Below, in pieces: positions 10,483 to 23,399 of a stretch of 64,000 nt of DNA (position 1 is the stretch's first letter; each line of letters opens with the position of its first letter). The DNA is taken from the NCBI GenBank assembly GCA_021904315.1, contig CM038911.1, forward strand, positions 13,675,390 through 13,739,389. The letters run 5' to 3'. The position numbers were made by a program, and so were the translations under genes. The notes under the pieces are model-generated. The model was not told where the DNA came from. It did not search any database and saw nothing but the letters and a program-made list of their open reading frames with translations. Origin of the DNA: Sphagnum magellanicum. Its lineage: Eukaryota > Streptophyta > Sphagnopsida > Sphagnales > Sphagnaceae.

Positions 10483-13358
10483 ATGGAGGAGATGAAGCCG
10501 AGTTACAAGCATCAGCAGGTGTTGAGGCAGCAGCAGCAACAACAACAGCAAGGCAAGAGTGCGGGTGGGAATGGTGGACTGACGGATGCAGCAATTGGCG
10601 ATTCTCTCAAGGTATCTTCGTGTGTGCATTTGAAGCCTGACTCTGATAATCTGTTGATGGGGGAGCTTCGAGCGCCAAATACGTTGCAGTTGATGGATCA
10701 AGGGGGAGGGGGTTCCATCATTCATGGCAGCTCCGGTAGAGATGGTGGAGTGCCAGAATCCGGTGGGCAAGTCATGGTTTCTTCTGGGGCTTTTGGTCCA
10801 GTTGGAAATTCTCGTAGAGTGAAGAGGAGAGGCTCTCCTATCCCCGCTCCTCCTCCTCGAGGGATTCCCTTCCGAGCCACCCCTGTCACATCACAGTCCC
10901 TCTTGTTCCAGTCCCAAGCACAATCCATCGGATCACATGGCGCATTCCAGCCGGTGGTACCCTCGGATCAGACTTCCGTTCCTAGGCCAGTGCCCAACCA
11001 TAGCTGGAACTCTAATGATGGAGCGACCCAGCAGCATGATGACCTTGGGACACACAGACCGAGTGTGCGGGAATGGGGAAATAAGCCACTAGCTCAGTTT
11101 GACCCAGATCTCTGGGATTTGATGGAGAAAGAGAAGCACCGGCAATGGAAAGGAATTGAGCTTATTGCATCAGAGAATTTCACATCACTGGCTGTTATTG
11201 AAGCTCTGGGGAGTCATCTCACTAACAAGTACTCAGAAGGTCTGCCTGGCCATAGATATTACAAGGGCAACCAGTTTATCGACCAGATTGAATCACTCTG
11301 CTGTTCTAGAGCATTGACTGCTTTTCATCTTGAGGCAGATAAATGGGGTGTGAACGTGCAACCATATTCTTGCTCAACTGCAAATTTCGCTGTTTATACT
11401 GCACTTCTGCAACCTCAAGATCGGATCATGGGTCTTGATGTGTTGTCAGGAGGTCATGTTAGCCATGGCTACCACACACACAGGTTTGTTTCAAAAAAAT
11501 TGTTAGAGCTTTCTGTATGTGGGTTTCAGATGTTCCTTACAATCATTTCCTTGGATGAGAGTGAGATGCTGTCCACTGAACCAGTGGAAAATTTGTGATT
11601 TTCCAGCGGGAAGAAAATCTCTGCTGCTTCAATCTACTTCCAGAGCTTACCGTTCAAGGTTGATCCGGAGACAGGGCTGATCGATTATGAGAAGCTTGAG
11701 GAGACAGCTCTACTGTACCGCCCAAAAATACTGATTTGTGGAGGCAGCTCATACCCCCGTGAATGGGACTATGCACGGTTCCGTCAGATTGCAGACAAAG
11801 TGAATGCTATTCTCATGTGTGACATGGCTCATATCAGTGGCCTTGTTGTTGCCCAGGTACTAACTGAAACTCCAGCTGGTAGTCCTTATAGTGATCATGG
11901 TTTGTGGAGGTAGTTGGGTTTTTAGATGTGTTTTTTCTTGCACAGTTTTTACATTGCTGTATGTTACAATAGATGTCTAAATGTTGTAGTTGTTGGGATC
12001 TCCGCATAAATCTAAGTAAAGCTCCCCTCATGGTCTTCAGCAGTTGCACAAATTGCATCCAGAAACTGAGCACTGGCAATCCAGTTAGATTACTTATTTT
12101 CATGGCAGAATTGGGAAATTGTGACATGGCCTCTGGACAGCAATAAGCACTTAATCCATTGTGGGGGTTTAATTTTCCACTCAATTGTGGGACCTACAAT
12201 CATGTTCTGGTGGAGGGCTAGAAGGTTCAGAATTTTTTCACTAAAGCTTTCTGTTTTGCAGGAATGTCAGAGTCCATTTGAGCATTGTGACATTGTCACA
12301 TCAACAACACACAAGTCATTGCGAGGTCCAAGGGGTGGCATAATTTTCTACAGGAAAGGACCAAAACCACACAAGAGACCTGGAGATGAAATTTACAACT
12401 TTGAGAAAGACATCAACTTTGCAATACACCCTACTTTGCAAGGGGGCCCTCACAACAACCATATTGCAGCTCTAGCTGCAGCTCTCAAACAGGCTGCTAC
12501 ACCTGAGTTTAAGGAGTACATGCAGCAAGTGAAAAAGAATGCACAAGCTCTTGCTGAAGGCTTAAAGAAGAGAGGCTGCAAACTTGTCACTGATGGAACT
12601 GACAACCATTTGATGCTTTGGGATCTTCGTCCTTTTGGGGTTGCAGGTGGGTGTAGGCCATCCCTCCTGCAGCTGAAGCTGTGTGAGCTGTTAACAGGAA
12701 GTTCATGAATATTTTGTTGAATTACTGCCAATTGATTTGTCCTGAAATTGATGTTTGCACTTTTACCACTCATCCTTTCTGTGCTTGCCTTGAATTGGTT
12801 TGCTCCATGTTGATTGCAATACAGGAAATCTTTTTGAGGAGGTTTGTGAAGCATGTCACATTACTGTTAATAAGAATGCCGTTTATGGAGACAGTAGTGC
12901 TTTGCAGCCTGGTGGCATTCGTATTGGTGAGTCTTTCTCCTGACCAATCATTCCACTATATTGCAGCCCCAGATTGGCCAGTATTGGTGCAATGTCATGA
13001 TGCAACTGTTTATGAGGTCTAGGCATGTTGATTAAGAACTGTTGATGAAATGCATTCTGGAATTTTTTTTTGTTTCTAAGCTGTTTGTTGTGCCTGATTA
13101 AATGTACCAGGAACCCCAGCAATGACATCCCGTGGTTGTCTTGAGGCTGATTTTGACACCATGGCCTCCTTCCTCCACAAGGCTATGCAGATCACCTTGG
13201 CTCACCTAAAGGGGACTGCAAAGCTGCAGCGAGAGTTCACTAAAGGGTTGCAGACCAACAGTGAGATTGTGGAGCTCAGGGCCAAAGTGGAGAAATTTGC
13301 AGCTTTGTTTGAGATGCCTGGGTTTGATGTTGGCAGTATGAAGTACTACAATTCATAG
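10483..13358 (+). CDS. SHMT: Serine hydroxymethyltransferase, SHMT6/7-like, with N-terminal extension
   Basis: This PLP enzyme interconverts serine plus tetrahydrofolate with glycine plus 5,10-methylene-tetrahydrofolate, feeding one-carbon and methyl metabolism. Five exons join in frame: 10483-11483, 11607-11856, 12262-12646, 12825-12926, 13111-13358, all with GT/AG borders, giving 661 codons plus a stop. An in-frame TAA at 10450 precedes the chosen ATG. Residues 1-195 are a low-complexity extension with a Gln run near residue 16 and Gly/Ser/Pro-rich sequence; the enzyme core starts near 'REWGNKPL' (196) with '[10 protein letters not shown]' (224). The PLP lysine is K435 in '[13 protein letters not shown]', and '[11 protein letters not shown]' and '[14 protein letters not shown]' are intact. 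In plants the extended class (SHMT6/7) is reported as cytosolic or nuclear and linked to S-adenosylmethionine supply; localisation here is inferred. No transit peptide is evident. The gene is convergent with the exonuclease gene. Confidence 0.95.
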
Positions 13359-15102
13359 TTGTCAATGTACGGTCTCAAGGGCATTCTGCACACTTTGTAC
13401 AGTAGTGAAGATGTGCTTTCATGGTTGTATCCCTTGTACCCTTCCTAATTTTTCCCCTGAATCCCATCACGGGATGCTCCAGAGCACTTTAATGAAAGCA
13501 ACAACACATGCCACACTTTTGGACAGGAAGGCTGGTTGGATTAGATCTGGAGGAGAACTACCAATTCATCTTTGTCACCAACCCAGATTTTGCATCTGGT
13601 AGCATGGGAGCTGCTGTTTTAGTAAGGAACAAAAGCTCTGTTGATTTTCTTTCCACTTCAGGAGAATGATAGCAGTGTCCTTGAAAACTCATTGCACTTT
13701 TTTTGTCAAGGAGAATTGGAAGCAAGCGCTTCAGATCTGTTGTACTACAGATCAAATGACTGCAAATGTAAGATGTGGGAAACTCTGGAAACAAAATCAT
13801 TGCTACTATAGATTTGGAAATTGCATTGGCAATTAAATGCCAGCATGTTTTTGGTGCAACCTCATATTGTAACCTCATTAATTTTTCTGTGTAGAATACT
13901 TAAAACATGTTATGTACTTTGTGACAATGATGGTTTGAATGAATTACTGTGCTGGAAACAGCAGGGAGATGTATTTATTCTTCTATATTCAGTCCTCTAA
14001 CCAATTCCTTAGTTCAATGTGCATTATGTGCATTGCAAAGAGAAGTTTTATTTTCATTGTTCAATTTTGTGTCTGTAAATATGAGCATATTCTCATGTTC
14101 CCTGCTTCCAATTCATAAGCTCAAAATTTCAGGCGTGCATTTCAGGTTTCAGAAGGTTATTGATTGTCTCACGGCACAGGCAGCTAATCTTGATCACTCG
14201 TGATTGCAGCAGTTCAGTCTAAGTGATTTATTGGTCAAAACTGGAGGACATTTGTTTTATTGAGGTTTCAGTTGCACTGTTTTTGACATTTGTGTATCAA
14301 AATGAAGCCTCATCACTTTCCATAGATACTACTCTTCTTGTCCCCAGCAACAAGCAAGCCTCAATTTCTAAAACACAGTGATACAAAAATTCGAATTGGA
14401 AATACACTGCAGAAAGAGTTCAGAAAGCATAATTTTTAAAAAAAATCTCCAATTCAGGACCTAAAACTATTGTGCAAGCAAAATATAATAGTTCACAAAA
14501 TCTGTACTTCAGTATCAACCTTGTGTGCAAGCAGATATAAAGAAGACACTGGTAATTAAGTTCTGTGGTGTTGTTTGCACACATAAACTACATATATTGT
14601 ACAGGACCTCTGAATTCAATTTGAAATAACAGTTGTAGAATTGGACCTGAAATTAGTAGACATGCTTGGAATGAATCCAAAATCCTGAAATGATCAAATT
14701 GATAAATCACTTTTCCTTGCTAGCCATTTTAGGGTTGAAGAGTCCTTCCTATGTATCAAGCCATATGACACCAATTGAAAAGTTGGCATATGAGAGAAAG
14801 AAAGTTCCCTGTTCAGACATGGGGTCTTCATTTATCATGGTAAAGAGATGGAAGCTCACTTCATGGTAAACATGCATCTCAAAAAACGTTCCTGTTCAAA
14901 TGTATCCTGAGTCTAATGCAGGGTTACAAGTCTTGAAAAGACTCTCCCAGATGTTTTGCATTCCCAATTTCACTCCAAATATTGCTACATGAGCTCTGTA
15001 CAGTTCTGGTCATACCTTTAATGTGCATTTTAGCAATGCAGGCTTGGACATCATCCTTTCCAAGGCTGCTGATTTTGTAGTAAAACAGATCACCTGACAC
15101 AA
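13359..15102. other. Convergent 3' regions of SHMT and the exonuclease gene
   Basis: There is no further coding sequence with support. The composition is gene-like (balanced, no long A/T runs), fitting 3' UTRs of the two facing genes. Small open frames at 13405-14203 and 13558-13878 lie on both strands with no recognisable domain. Poly(A) sites cannot be assigned with confidence. Confidence 0.5.
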
Positions 15103-17309
15103 TTATGGTTCAACTTGGCCTGCTGCATTGTGTTCCATATCTAAGCACCAACAGTAATAGTGGGACTCAGAGAGCCTAAGAGGAGTGAACGAGCTTGAAA
15201 TCTCCACATGGTGTTCCAGCTGTGAACTTAACTCACCAATGTAGGAAGGCAGCCTGGCATGTCTGGTTGATCGCATGCGCAGGTATAAGCGCATGGCTGC
15301 TACTGCATCCTCACTAGGGACATGACTATGTCCATCCTGAATGTGATACCTGTAGACAGCAATCTGAGAGTGAGAAATGTGAAGGGATGTTCATTAGTGT
15401 ACAGACATAGTTGAAAATGGAATAATTAGGAAAAGGGGTAGTGGCTAACCCCAAGTAGGTCTCAGTCAAGAACCGCAGCTTGTGACTATAACCACTGGTC
15501 TTCAGCAGAGGCTGGTAGGTAGCTGTGTCTCTGACAAAAGGAGGATGAACGATTCACCATCAGTAGGAGTCAAATGGTGCCTTCAAACTGCTCTGGAAGC
15601 AGCACAGCCACATGAGCTCTTTCAGGTGGAAGGCACCACTTATAGAAATCTGATAAAGAACATACAGAACACTTTCTGGCTGTCAAAAACAAGTTTAATA
15701 CCTTGCACCTTTCATGCACAAATCAACCCATGACCTGGCGGCAGTTTTCAGACTTCCCAAAACACATAAACATGCCCAGTAATGCTGACCTGATAAGGTG
15801 TGGTGGATAGTCAAGGTGCAGGCAAGCCAGGTCATGGCGCAAGTCGTGCCCCACTAACAGTCTGACAGAGCCAAGAATGGCATTCACTCGGTAGCGGACA
15901 TGTTTAAAGGGCATTGCATTTTGCAGATTTGCTGCCTCAATACCTGTGATTTCAAACCTGGAGTATAATCCCATGAGTGCCCTGTATTTTGTCTCAGTGA
16001 CTTGAATGACACTGTCAGAAGTAGACAAATATATGAATATGCAGATAAGACTCTGTAACACTTTGACTGTAACATGACTTGTGTGAAGTCACAACCTTCT
16101 TTACAACTGCCCACAAACGGTCAGACTGGTAAATTTCAGATTGAGAAGCAGGAGAGAAGAGATGATATATTCTAGAAGAAAACATGCCTGTAGTCTGTTA
16201 CTGGGAGAAAGGGTTGCACATAAGTGTCAAGCAGTACAGACTCGTATTCATCCACCATGCACACCCGTGCACATAAGTCAACAGAGCCATCCTTGCCACC
16301 TCCAACCATCTCACAGTCCATGGCCACTGCTTGAGTTGCTGGCAATCTTGAGATACTAGGCATCAAAACTGAATTGGCATTGCAAGATCCCTTTGGGGGT
16401 GTGAAGGAGTTCCCCAGAGTGTCATCCAGCTGAACTAAGATCTGTAAAATCAAAACGATGGCTTTCAAACATAGGGAAAGTTCCATACACAAGTTAGACT
16501 TGGGGAGGTAGGCACATTCTGGAAGACTTCCATTCCAAGACTCAGAAGTTGTACAAAGATACAAGGGAAGAAGTGACAGATGCTCACTTGTCCAATGGGA
16601 GAAGCATCAACATATTGACACTGGATGCAGTGATCTGTGAGAGAATCCTCAGTTTTCATCAATTCGAGGCAATAAATGCAACCCCTCCTTGCAAATTCAT
16701 TTGCACAATCCTTTTTGGCTAGCCGACCTGCACACCTTTTCCAACATTTGATGTTTTTCAGCTCAGTGTTCCTAGAGCTGGCAATCTCATTACAAAAGCA
16801 TGAGTCATGCCAAAAGCAGATCTGAAATTTTCAGTGCCACTCTCCCATTGCACTCAATGTGAATCCACTGGCCACAAAACATATGTTTCCCACCAGCAGC
16901 TAGTCACATTTGGACTTTGCCACTCAAATACCATTGTCCAATCCTTGCACATTTTACAGAACTTCATGCAGAAGCACAGACAACAAATAGCTGTACATAT
17001 CATCTTGAGGAAAGGAGCAGATATCAGGCCTCGCATCTGTTTGAGCATCCAGACCCACCATGCATAACAGGTGATGAGGAACCAGGAATTGAGACAATCC
17101 CAATAATTGCAATATGTAGGAAGAGAGCAATGTGGCGGCTTACCAAGTAGATGTTCCCTAAGAGACTCATAACAGGGGCAGTGCTTGTGGCAGACACCAC
17201 ACTGAGGCTCATGCTCGGAGTGGCCAGCCTTTTCTAGGTGCTGCAGCAAGTGTTGCCTGCTTGAAAATTGCTTGAAGCATGCCGAACACCTGCCACTCCT
17301 CACTTTCAT
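15103..17309 (-). CDS. C2H2 zinc-finger DEDDh RNA exonuclease, REX4-like
   Basis: This is a predicted 3'-5' exonuclease of the REX4/ISG20-type DEDDh family; yeast Rex4 acts in rRNA processing, and the target here is unknown. Six exons, read right to left, are 17144-17309, 16588-16727, 16188-16441, 15790-15957, 15450-15530, 15103-15349, giving 351 residues with consistent phases. An in-frame TGA (17358-17360) precedes the first ATG. The N-terminus has a C2H2 finger ('CSACFKQFSSRQHLLQHL') and more Cys/His pairs ('CGVCHKHC', 'GCIYCLEL', 'HCIQC'). Exo I is 'AMDCEMVGGG' (D144, E146), Exo II 'VGHDLRHDL' (D229), Exo III 'HVPSEDA' (H279, D284), so the catalytic set is complete. The C-terminal 'YYCWCLD' is a plant-family signature. 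Intron 3 appears to use a GC donor (CAG|GCATGT at 16188/16187). Exon borders were deduced by frame and family alignment. Confidence 0.93.
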
Positions 17310-18060
17310 ATCAGCCCGTCTTCCACCCTCTAACGATAAACTACGCACCCAGAACTCTCATTCTTCACTGGCCAGGAGAAGACGAAGCCCTAGAAATAAA
17401 ATCTCACGCAAAAATAGATAGCAAAAACAACAATTCTCACAGCTCGCAAATCGAGCATGCCAGACAAAGACCTTCTCACAAGGCCGCAAAAAATTATATT
17501 CTTCCCGTAGAAACACAGGTGTGAAGTTGTCACACAAACTTCCTCCATACACGTGCAAACAAAGAAAATCGCTCACAATAACAGCAAACAGTTCAGGCTT
17601 CTATATTAAAATCATTCCGCAGAGAGCAACGTTGAAACCCATTCCTTGGACCAAAAAGAGCAAGAGTGAAGGAAGATGACATTTAGAGACAGACCACATA
17701 TAAGGTGCAAGAAAAGACGCAAAAACTCCTCCGTTTCTGGACCGAAAAGAAACTTGCAAAAGCGAAACTGAAGAACAAGAGTCTGAAAAAAGGAAGAGGA
17801 GAAGAACGAGAACAAGAACGAAGAAAGGAGTACCTAATCCGAGCCGACGAAGCCGAGGACTTCGCACCTTCCATCCTCGCGCAAGCAATTGCGACGACAA
17901 AGCTTAGAACGCGCGGGCGGGAAGAAAGAAAGACAAAAGGGATGAGGACGTCAGTCCTCTTGTGCATTCCGCCATGGAATGTTCTAGGGTTTGGCGGTCT
18001 ATGGAAATAGTTATAGGGTACCTAGTACCTTCCCTTGGCCCCGCACCTTCGGGCCATTAC
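17310..18060 (-). promoter_or_regulatory. 5' leader and promoter region of the exonuclease gene
   Basis: This GC-richer segment lies upstream of the exonuclease start. On the minus strand it contains a telo-box, AAACCCTA (plus-strand 17985-17992), an element known in plant promoters of ribosome and translation genes, and an ACGT core inside the hairpin GAGGAC-gtca-GTCCTC near 17943-17958. A purine/pyrimidine-biased stretch (17700-17840) is typical of leader DNA. Overlapping open frames here change strand and frame without any domain, so I do not call a gene. A 5' UTR intron is possible. Confidence 0.55.
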
Positions 18061-19035
18061 TTTGGGAACACCCTTTGGCTTGAACTATTTATTTCCAATA
18101 GCAAGTAAAAGATCAAATGTTTGACACTTGGGTGATTTTTTTTTTCCAACAATCTTTTTTTGAAAAATCTATTTTACTAGTTTAAATTCCCAAAAAAAAT
18201 AAATTCCAATTTTTTAATATAATTTTTTGGAAATTTTTGGGGGATATTTTTACCTTTTCCTTTAAATCATTTTTCATCTTTTAAAATATTAAAATAACTT
18301 TTTCCACCTTCATACAATTATTTTTAAAGTAAAATGATTGTAATATTACATTAGATTTTCTATCAATAGGTGTTTAAGAATAATGATTATTTAATTTAAT
18401 TCTTTTCTATTACACTATATATGGTAATGAAAGTAAGAGCTAATACAAGTGGAACATTAATATTCTACCTTTCCTTGTTCTGTAAATTTTTTTAAAAAAA
18501 AATCATCTAGTGATCTTTTTAGTGATTAATTTTTGCCCAAAAAAAAATTCAGCACAAATTTGAAAATGGAATTTTTTTTTTGAAAAATTCCCTTCTTTTA
18601 AAAAAAATCGCCAAATATTTGAGATTAGGATTCTCTTTGCTATCCTTGTGCCATCCCAGGTTGAATTTTTTTCTTTGCCCTTTATCAGCCCTGATCTCGG
18701 TTGTTTTTTTTTTGGGAAGTTTATTTTCTCCCCGCCCCCCACCTAGTTTTTTTTTTTTTTTGCTTTTGAAGCTTTTTTCGCCCACCCACCTTCTACCCCC
18801 CCCCCCCCCCCCCCCCCCACTATCCCCTTCGGACCTACCCACCTATATATTTAAATTAAAAGTAGACTTTTCCCCCATCTACCTACTCACCTATAAATTT
18901 AAAATGTGTCATTCTCATCTCCATTCGCCTTCCTACCTACCAACATTTTAAGTATGTACCTGCCAAACCCCACCTACATGGCTACACCTACCTATGTGGT
19001 TGCCATTCTGATAGACCCCCAACAGTCGACAATGA
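18061..19035. other. AT-rich boundary with long homopolymer runs
   Basis: Gene-like composition ends at about 18.06 kb. The rest is A/T-rich with repeated T8-T15 and A7-A8 runs and a pure C run of about 20 bases at 18797-18818, then 'cctacc' type low complexity to 18990. No gene is supported; open frames across it are produced by the homopolymers. Confidence 0.6.
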
Positions 19036-20230
19036 TGAGGAAAGAATAAAATGAAGGTATTGCATGGAGCTTGCTATTATTCACTTAAACAAATAAATAA
19101 GGGGATGATTAAAGTATTTGACACACCTTATATAAGGGTATTATAAGTTATGTTTAAAAAGTGTTTTCCATGGGGGTATTGCAAACCAAGTGGATAATCA
19201 AAGCAATACAGATCTCTAATTCAATTTAGACACATTTAATGTATGTTGTACTTAGGTTCATAAAACAAAATATTCAATGAACGTGTAATACCCCATTTTG
19301 AGTAACCCTGAAATAATTTGGGCTCCATATCATATCTTTTGAAACTTGAAGAGGTATTGTATAGCCCTAATAAACCGTAGAAGGAACGCAATACCCTCAT
19401 TGGGCGACATTGTAACACCATGGGTTGAACTATTTTGGTCCAAGCTATTAAAAGGGTATTGCTCATGCCCAAAAAGACTCATTAAACATGCAATACTCTT
19501 CTTAGGGTATCCTAGAAATACATTGGGTTTCATAACATATATTTTGACACGTGGAGGGGTATTGTGTAACCTTATCAAAACTAACAAGCAAACCAATACC
19601 TTCATTAGTTGTATTTTACAATTAAACACCATGGGTCTACATTATTAGAAGGGTATTATTCATGGCCAAAATTATTCAATACATCTATAATACCTTTCAC
19701 AGGGTATCCCGGAAATATATTGGGTTCCATAACATATATTTTGAAACCTGGAGTGGTATTTCATAGCTCTACCAAAACCTATAAGTAAAGCAATACCTTG
19801 CTTAGGGTATTTAATAAACACCATGGGCTAAATTACTTTGGTCTAGACTTTCAAATGGTATTATTAATGGTTAGGAATTTAATGCACATGCAATACCCCT
19901 TGTAAGGTATCTTCGAAATCCTTTGGGTTTTATAAAACATCTTTTGAAACTTGGAGGAATATTATGTTACCATACCAAAATGTAAAAGGAAAACAATACT
20001 CGCATCATATTGCAATAATATCCTAAACCATGAAACAAAAGGACATTTATAATATATAAAAAATTTCATGTTCACTATATCGAGCCCTACATATCAATTT
20101 AAGTAAATGAAGGTATTGCAAAATACATTGATGGTAAAAGGTCATTTGAACAATGTTATGGAGTTTAAATGCAATATTTATATCATATTGTGATAATCCA
20201 TTAATCATGAAACATATGAATATTTTTTAA
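19036..20230 (-). repeat. Left arm of a large inverted repeat (~205-bp units)
   Basis: This array is of diverged units of about 205 bp. The marker 'aacaccatgggt' occurs near 19413, 19626 and 19815, each followed by words matching 'attttggtc', 'gggtattgctcatg', 'caatac..ctt', 'gggtatcc..gaaatacattgggt' and 'ataacatatattttgaaac'. The reverse complement of this array matches the array at 23400-24510 in the same outer-to-inner order. The inner end ('aaatgaaggtattgcaaaat', 20107) pairs with 'ttgcaataccttcatttcct' near 23750. No coding sequence is supported. Confidence 0.75.
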
Positions 20231-23200
20231 ATATTTGATTCCCACTAATGCATCATGAAATTCATGTTTTCAAAATTATTTGTTCACCTTTCAATATGAT
20301 TTAACATATATAAAAATGAATTTAAAGTGAAATTGGTCACATTGATGGTATAGGGGTTTAAGGTTTAATGTAAAATTTATTGTTAATGTTAGAAATTCAT
20401 AATTTGTCAAAATCAAAAAATTAAAATTCATGCTTAACATTTTTTCAATGATGTACATTTTAAATATTTTCCTTTTTAAAGTTGTAACTCATTTCGAAAA
20501 ATAAAAAACATAAAATATATAATTTAATAAGATTATAATGTCTATTTTAAAAAAATAAATAACATGATTTTTACTTTTTTTAATGGTTCACATAATAATA
20601 ATAAATTATCTTTCCCATATATTAATCCTATGTATGCTTGAAAATTTATTTTAATTTTTTGACATATAATAAATAATTTCTAGGCTAAATTAATTATATA
20701 GTAAGTCAATAATATTTTATATTTCATAAATATATAACATAATTCCTTATGTAATTTTTTTAATGATGTATAATATTAGCTTAAATATTGATTTAAATAT
20801 ATTTTTATTTGTAACATATCAAGTAACACATTATATATAATTAATTATATTATGGAATTATATTGTTGATTCATTTTAATACATATAATATTTTCATACT
20901 TATTTTAAATAAGATGAGAATTGATTATATATATATATATATAAATTTTAAATATATATATAAACCCATGGTTATGTATAATGCAATTTTTTTATGATAA
21001 TTAAAAAATTCTAAAAAATAAGTTATTAACATTGTCAATTTGATGGGTAGAAAAGATCCAGTAGACTCAAGAGTAAGCAATCTTTGTTATAACGGTTGAT
21101 CTCGTTTGATAAAATTTATAGTTTGTGTGCTACACCCACTGATTTGACTTGTCATGATACTTCTTTTTGAAATTATTTGCAAATGGATACCCATCTTTTT
21201 TTTGCTCAAGAAACTTCTTTTCAAGTTTTATGCAAATGGTTCCCATATATCCTATTTGTTCAAAAATTATTTTTCTCAAATTTTCTACAAATTGGTACCC
21301 ATGTATTTTTTTCTCAAGATCTTTGTGAAACTACAAGTTGTTGATTCAACTCATGAATAAATCAAATTCCTTCAAAATTCCATAAAATCAATCCAAGTTT
21401 GAAGCTCCATCAATAATTCATCTTTCCAAACAAATCCATTACCAACTGACCCAACTGATTCAAATCAACTAAGTTTAAAGTTCTAATTTAAAATCAACCG
21501 TGCCTTGGAAACTTCATGGAAGTACTTGAGTAATCATGCGTGATGGTGTTGTGTTAAATTGTATTTATGTGTTTTGCTCATTTTGCTTATGGTGGATTGC
21601 TTGTAAGGTATAATAAGAATGGGAGTACCAATAGTGTGAAGGTGATGAGTCATGTTGACATGTTATTGTGGGCCATGGATCATCCACCACCCATAAAGAT
21701 GTATGTGATATTGACCTTATAGGATGGTGTATTCAAGGATGTGGTACATTAGCTACACACCTAAAAGTATGACATCTTGGTGGCTAACATTTTTCCTACA
21801 TTTTTTTTCTTCAGTTTGTTTTTAGAACACTCACAATAGCAACAACAATAGCTCAAATGTTTTGCAACAATAATAATGCTTGAAATTTAAATTATATATA
21901 TATATATATTTCCCTACTACACCTTCCTTGAAAAATGTAGCAGCATCATTGTCAAATGAAAAAGAAGAAGAATAGTGCAAGAAGAAGCCTAACAAAAAAA
22001 ATCAACTAATTTCCATAGTGTTCCAAAGTTTCCTCCTCTTTCTACAACAATAGTTCAAATTCCCAAGCCGCTAAAAGATCATTGTCAATAGAAAATGGTG
22101 AAGACCCACCCACCCACACACATTTTTTAGTCTTCCACTCCATTTTGAGAGCGCCCATCATCTTTCCTTAGGTTTTTTGCATTCCTTAAGGTTTTTGAAT
22201 TTTGATTGTTTGAATCATTTCAAGCATGCATGCAGCACAAAGTTTGTTTCAAGTGACTAGCTAACCCATAAATCCCTCTAAAAAATTTCTTGGGAAAAAC
22301 TTGTCCTCGTCATCAATCATGGAGGGAATCAACCATTTGAGGTAAAACAATGACAATATATGATGACAAAATTATGGATGTTGTTGTGATAGGGGTTTCA
22401 TTTGCCTAATCAATTGGCTCAAAATTAGGATATTATCACACCATATCCCTTGTAAATTTTGCAACAACAAAATTAAGGTAACAACTTCATCAATGGCCAC
22501 GATTATAGTTTTTAGTTATAGCTCAACTTTTAGTTCTAGTTCTCAAAAATATTGTGATTTTTTAATCTATTATTTGGGAGCATGAATATTAGATGACTAG
22601 CAGAAAGGCACATTGAATATTTGTTAAAATGAACATTTTTCACACCATACAGATGCATGTGTAAACATAAGACAAATTGCTAGCTACAACAAAAGCCCAT
22701 AGCTAAGGTTGTCCGATTGACTAAATTGTCAACACTAACCAAACTAAATAACCTAGCCTAACATAAGTAATAGGCTAGTAGGCTAATTGTTACATAACCT
22801 AACCATATATATATAGTAATATTATAAAATTATTATTATATATCTGATTATTTATTCAAAATAAGATTTAAAAATTAAAAAAATATATTAAATGTAATCT
22901 TAATATATAAACCCATTGGTATGTATTGTGTAACTTGGTTATGATGCTTTTAATTTTCAAAAGAAATAAAAAATTTCCCAAAGATGTAAATTATGTTTGT
23001 GTTTCATTTATTTTTGTTTGAATATTTGGCTTCAATAATGACCCAATTTTTTCCTTTTTTAGAACAAACAAAAATTGTTTAACAAGAACCCTAAATTCCT
23101 TCAATTAGGGTTTAGGGATTAGGAATAAAAATTTTAATTGAATTTAAAAATATAAGTATCTAATATTATGTATGTTTGGTCAATGTAATTTTTTAACTAT

Positions 23201-23399
23201 ATGTAAATTTTAATTTAAAATATACGATATAATGATATATTGAATTAATTAATGTGTGGGTTTATTAGATTTTTTACATTCTCAAATATATAATATCTTA
23301 ATTAAAAAATTATGTTAGAAATTTTAAGTAAACATTAAATATAATTGAAAAATATTCTCAAACTCATAAATGATAATAATTGTTCAATGGACCAATGCA
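20231..23399. other. AT-rich core between the inverted arms
   Basis: There is no gene in about 3.2 kb. The sequence is extremely AT-rich (notably 20400-21000 and 22800-23350). A short ~58-bp tandem repeat with 'caaatggatacccat' and variants lies at 21150-21310 (three units). Dinucleotide (AT)n runs lie near 20926 and 21895. The stretch 21540-22340 is less AT-biased but every frame is closed by stops. Confidence 0.6.

Noticed and set aside
11484-11598. Extension of SHMT exon 1 beyond 11483
   Set aside because: The extra residues do not match SHMT and end in a stop, whereas splicing at 11483 restores the conserved sequence.
17601-18010. Overlapping open frames on both strands before the exonuclease gene
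   Set aside because: They are Arg/Ser/Phe or Lys/Glu/Arg-rich because the DNA is purine/pyrimidine biased; no domain, and none joins in phase to the first exon through a credible splice site.
18549-18951. Frames across poly-T and poly-C runs
   Set aside because: Homopolymer runs create Lys/Gly or Phe/Pro tracts in all frames; no gene.
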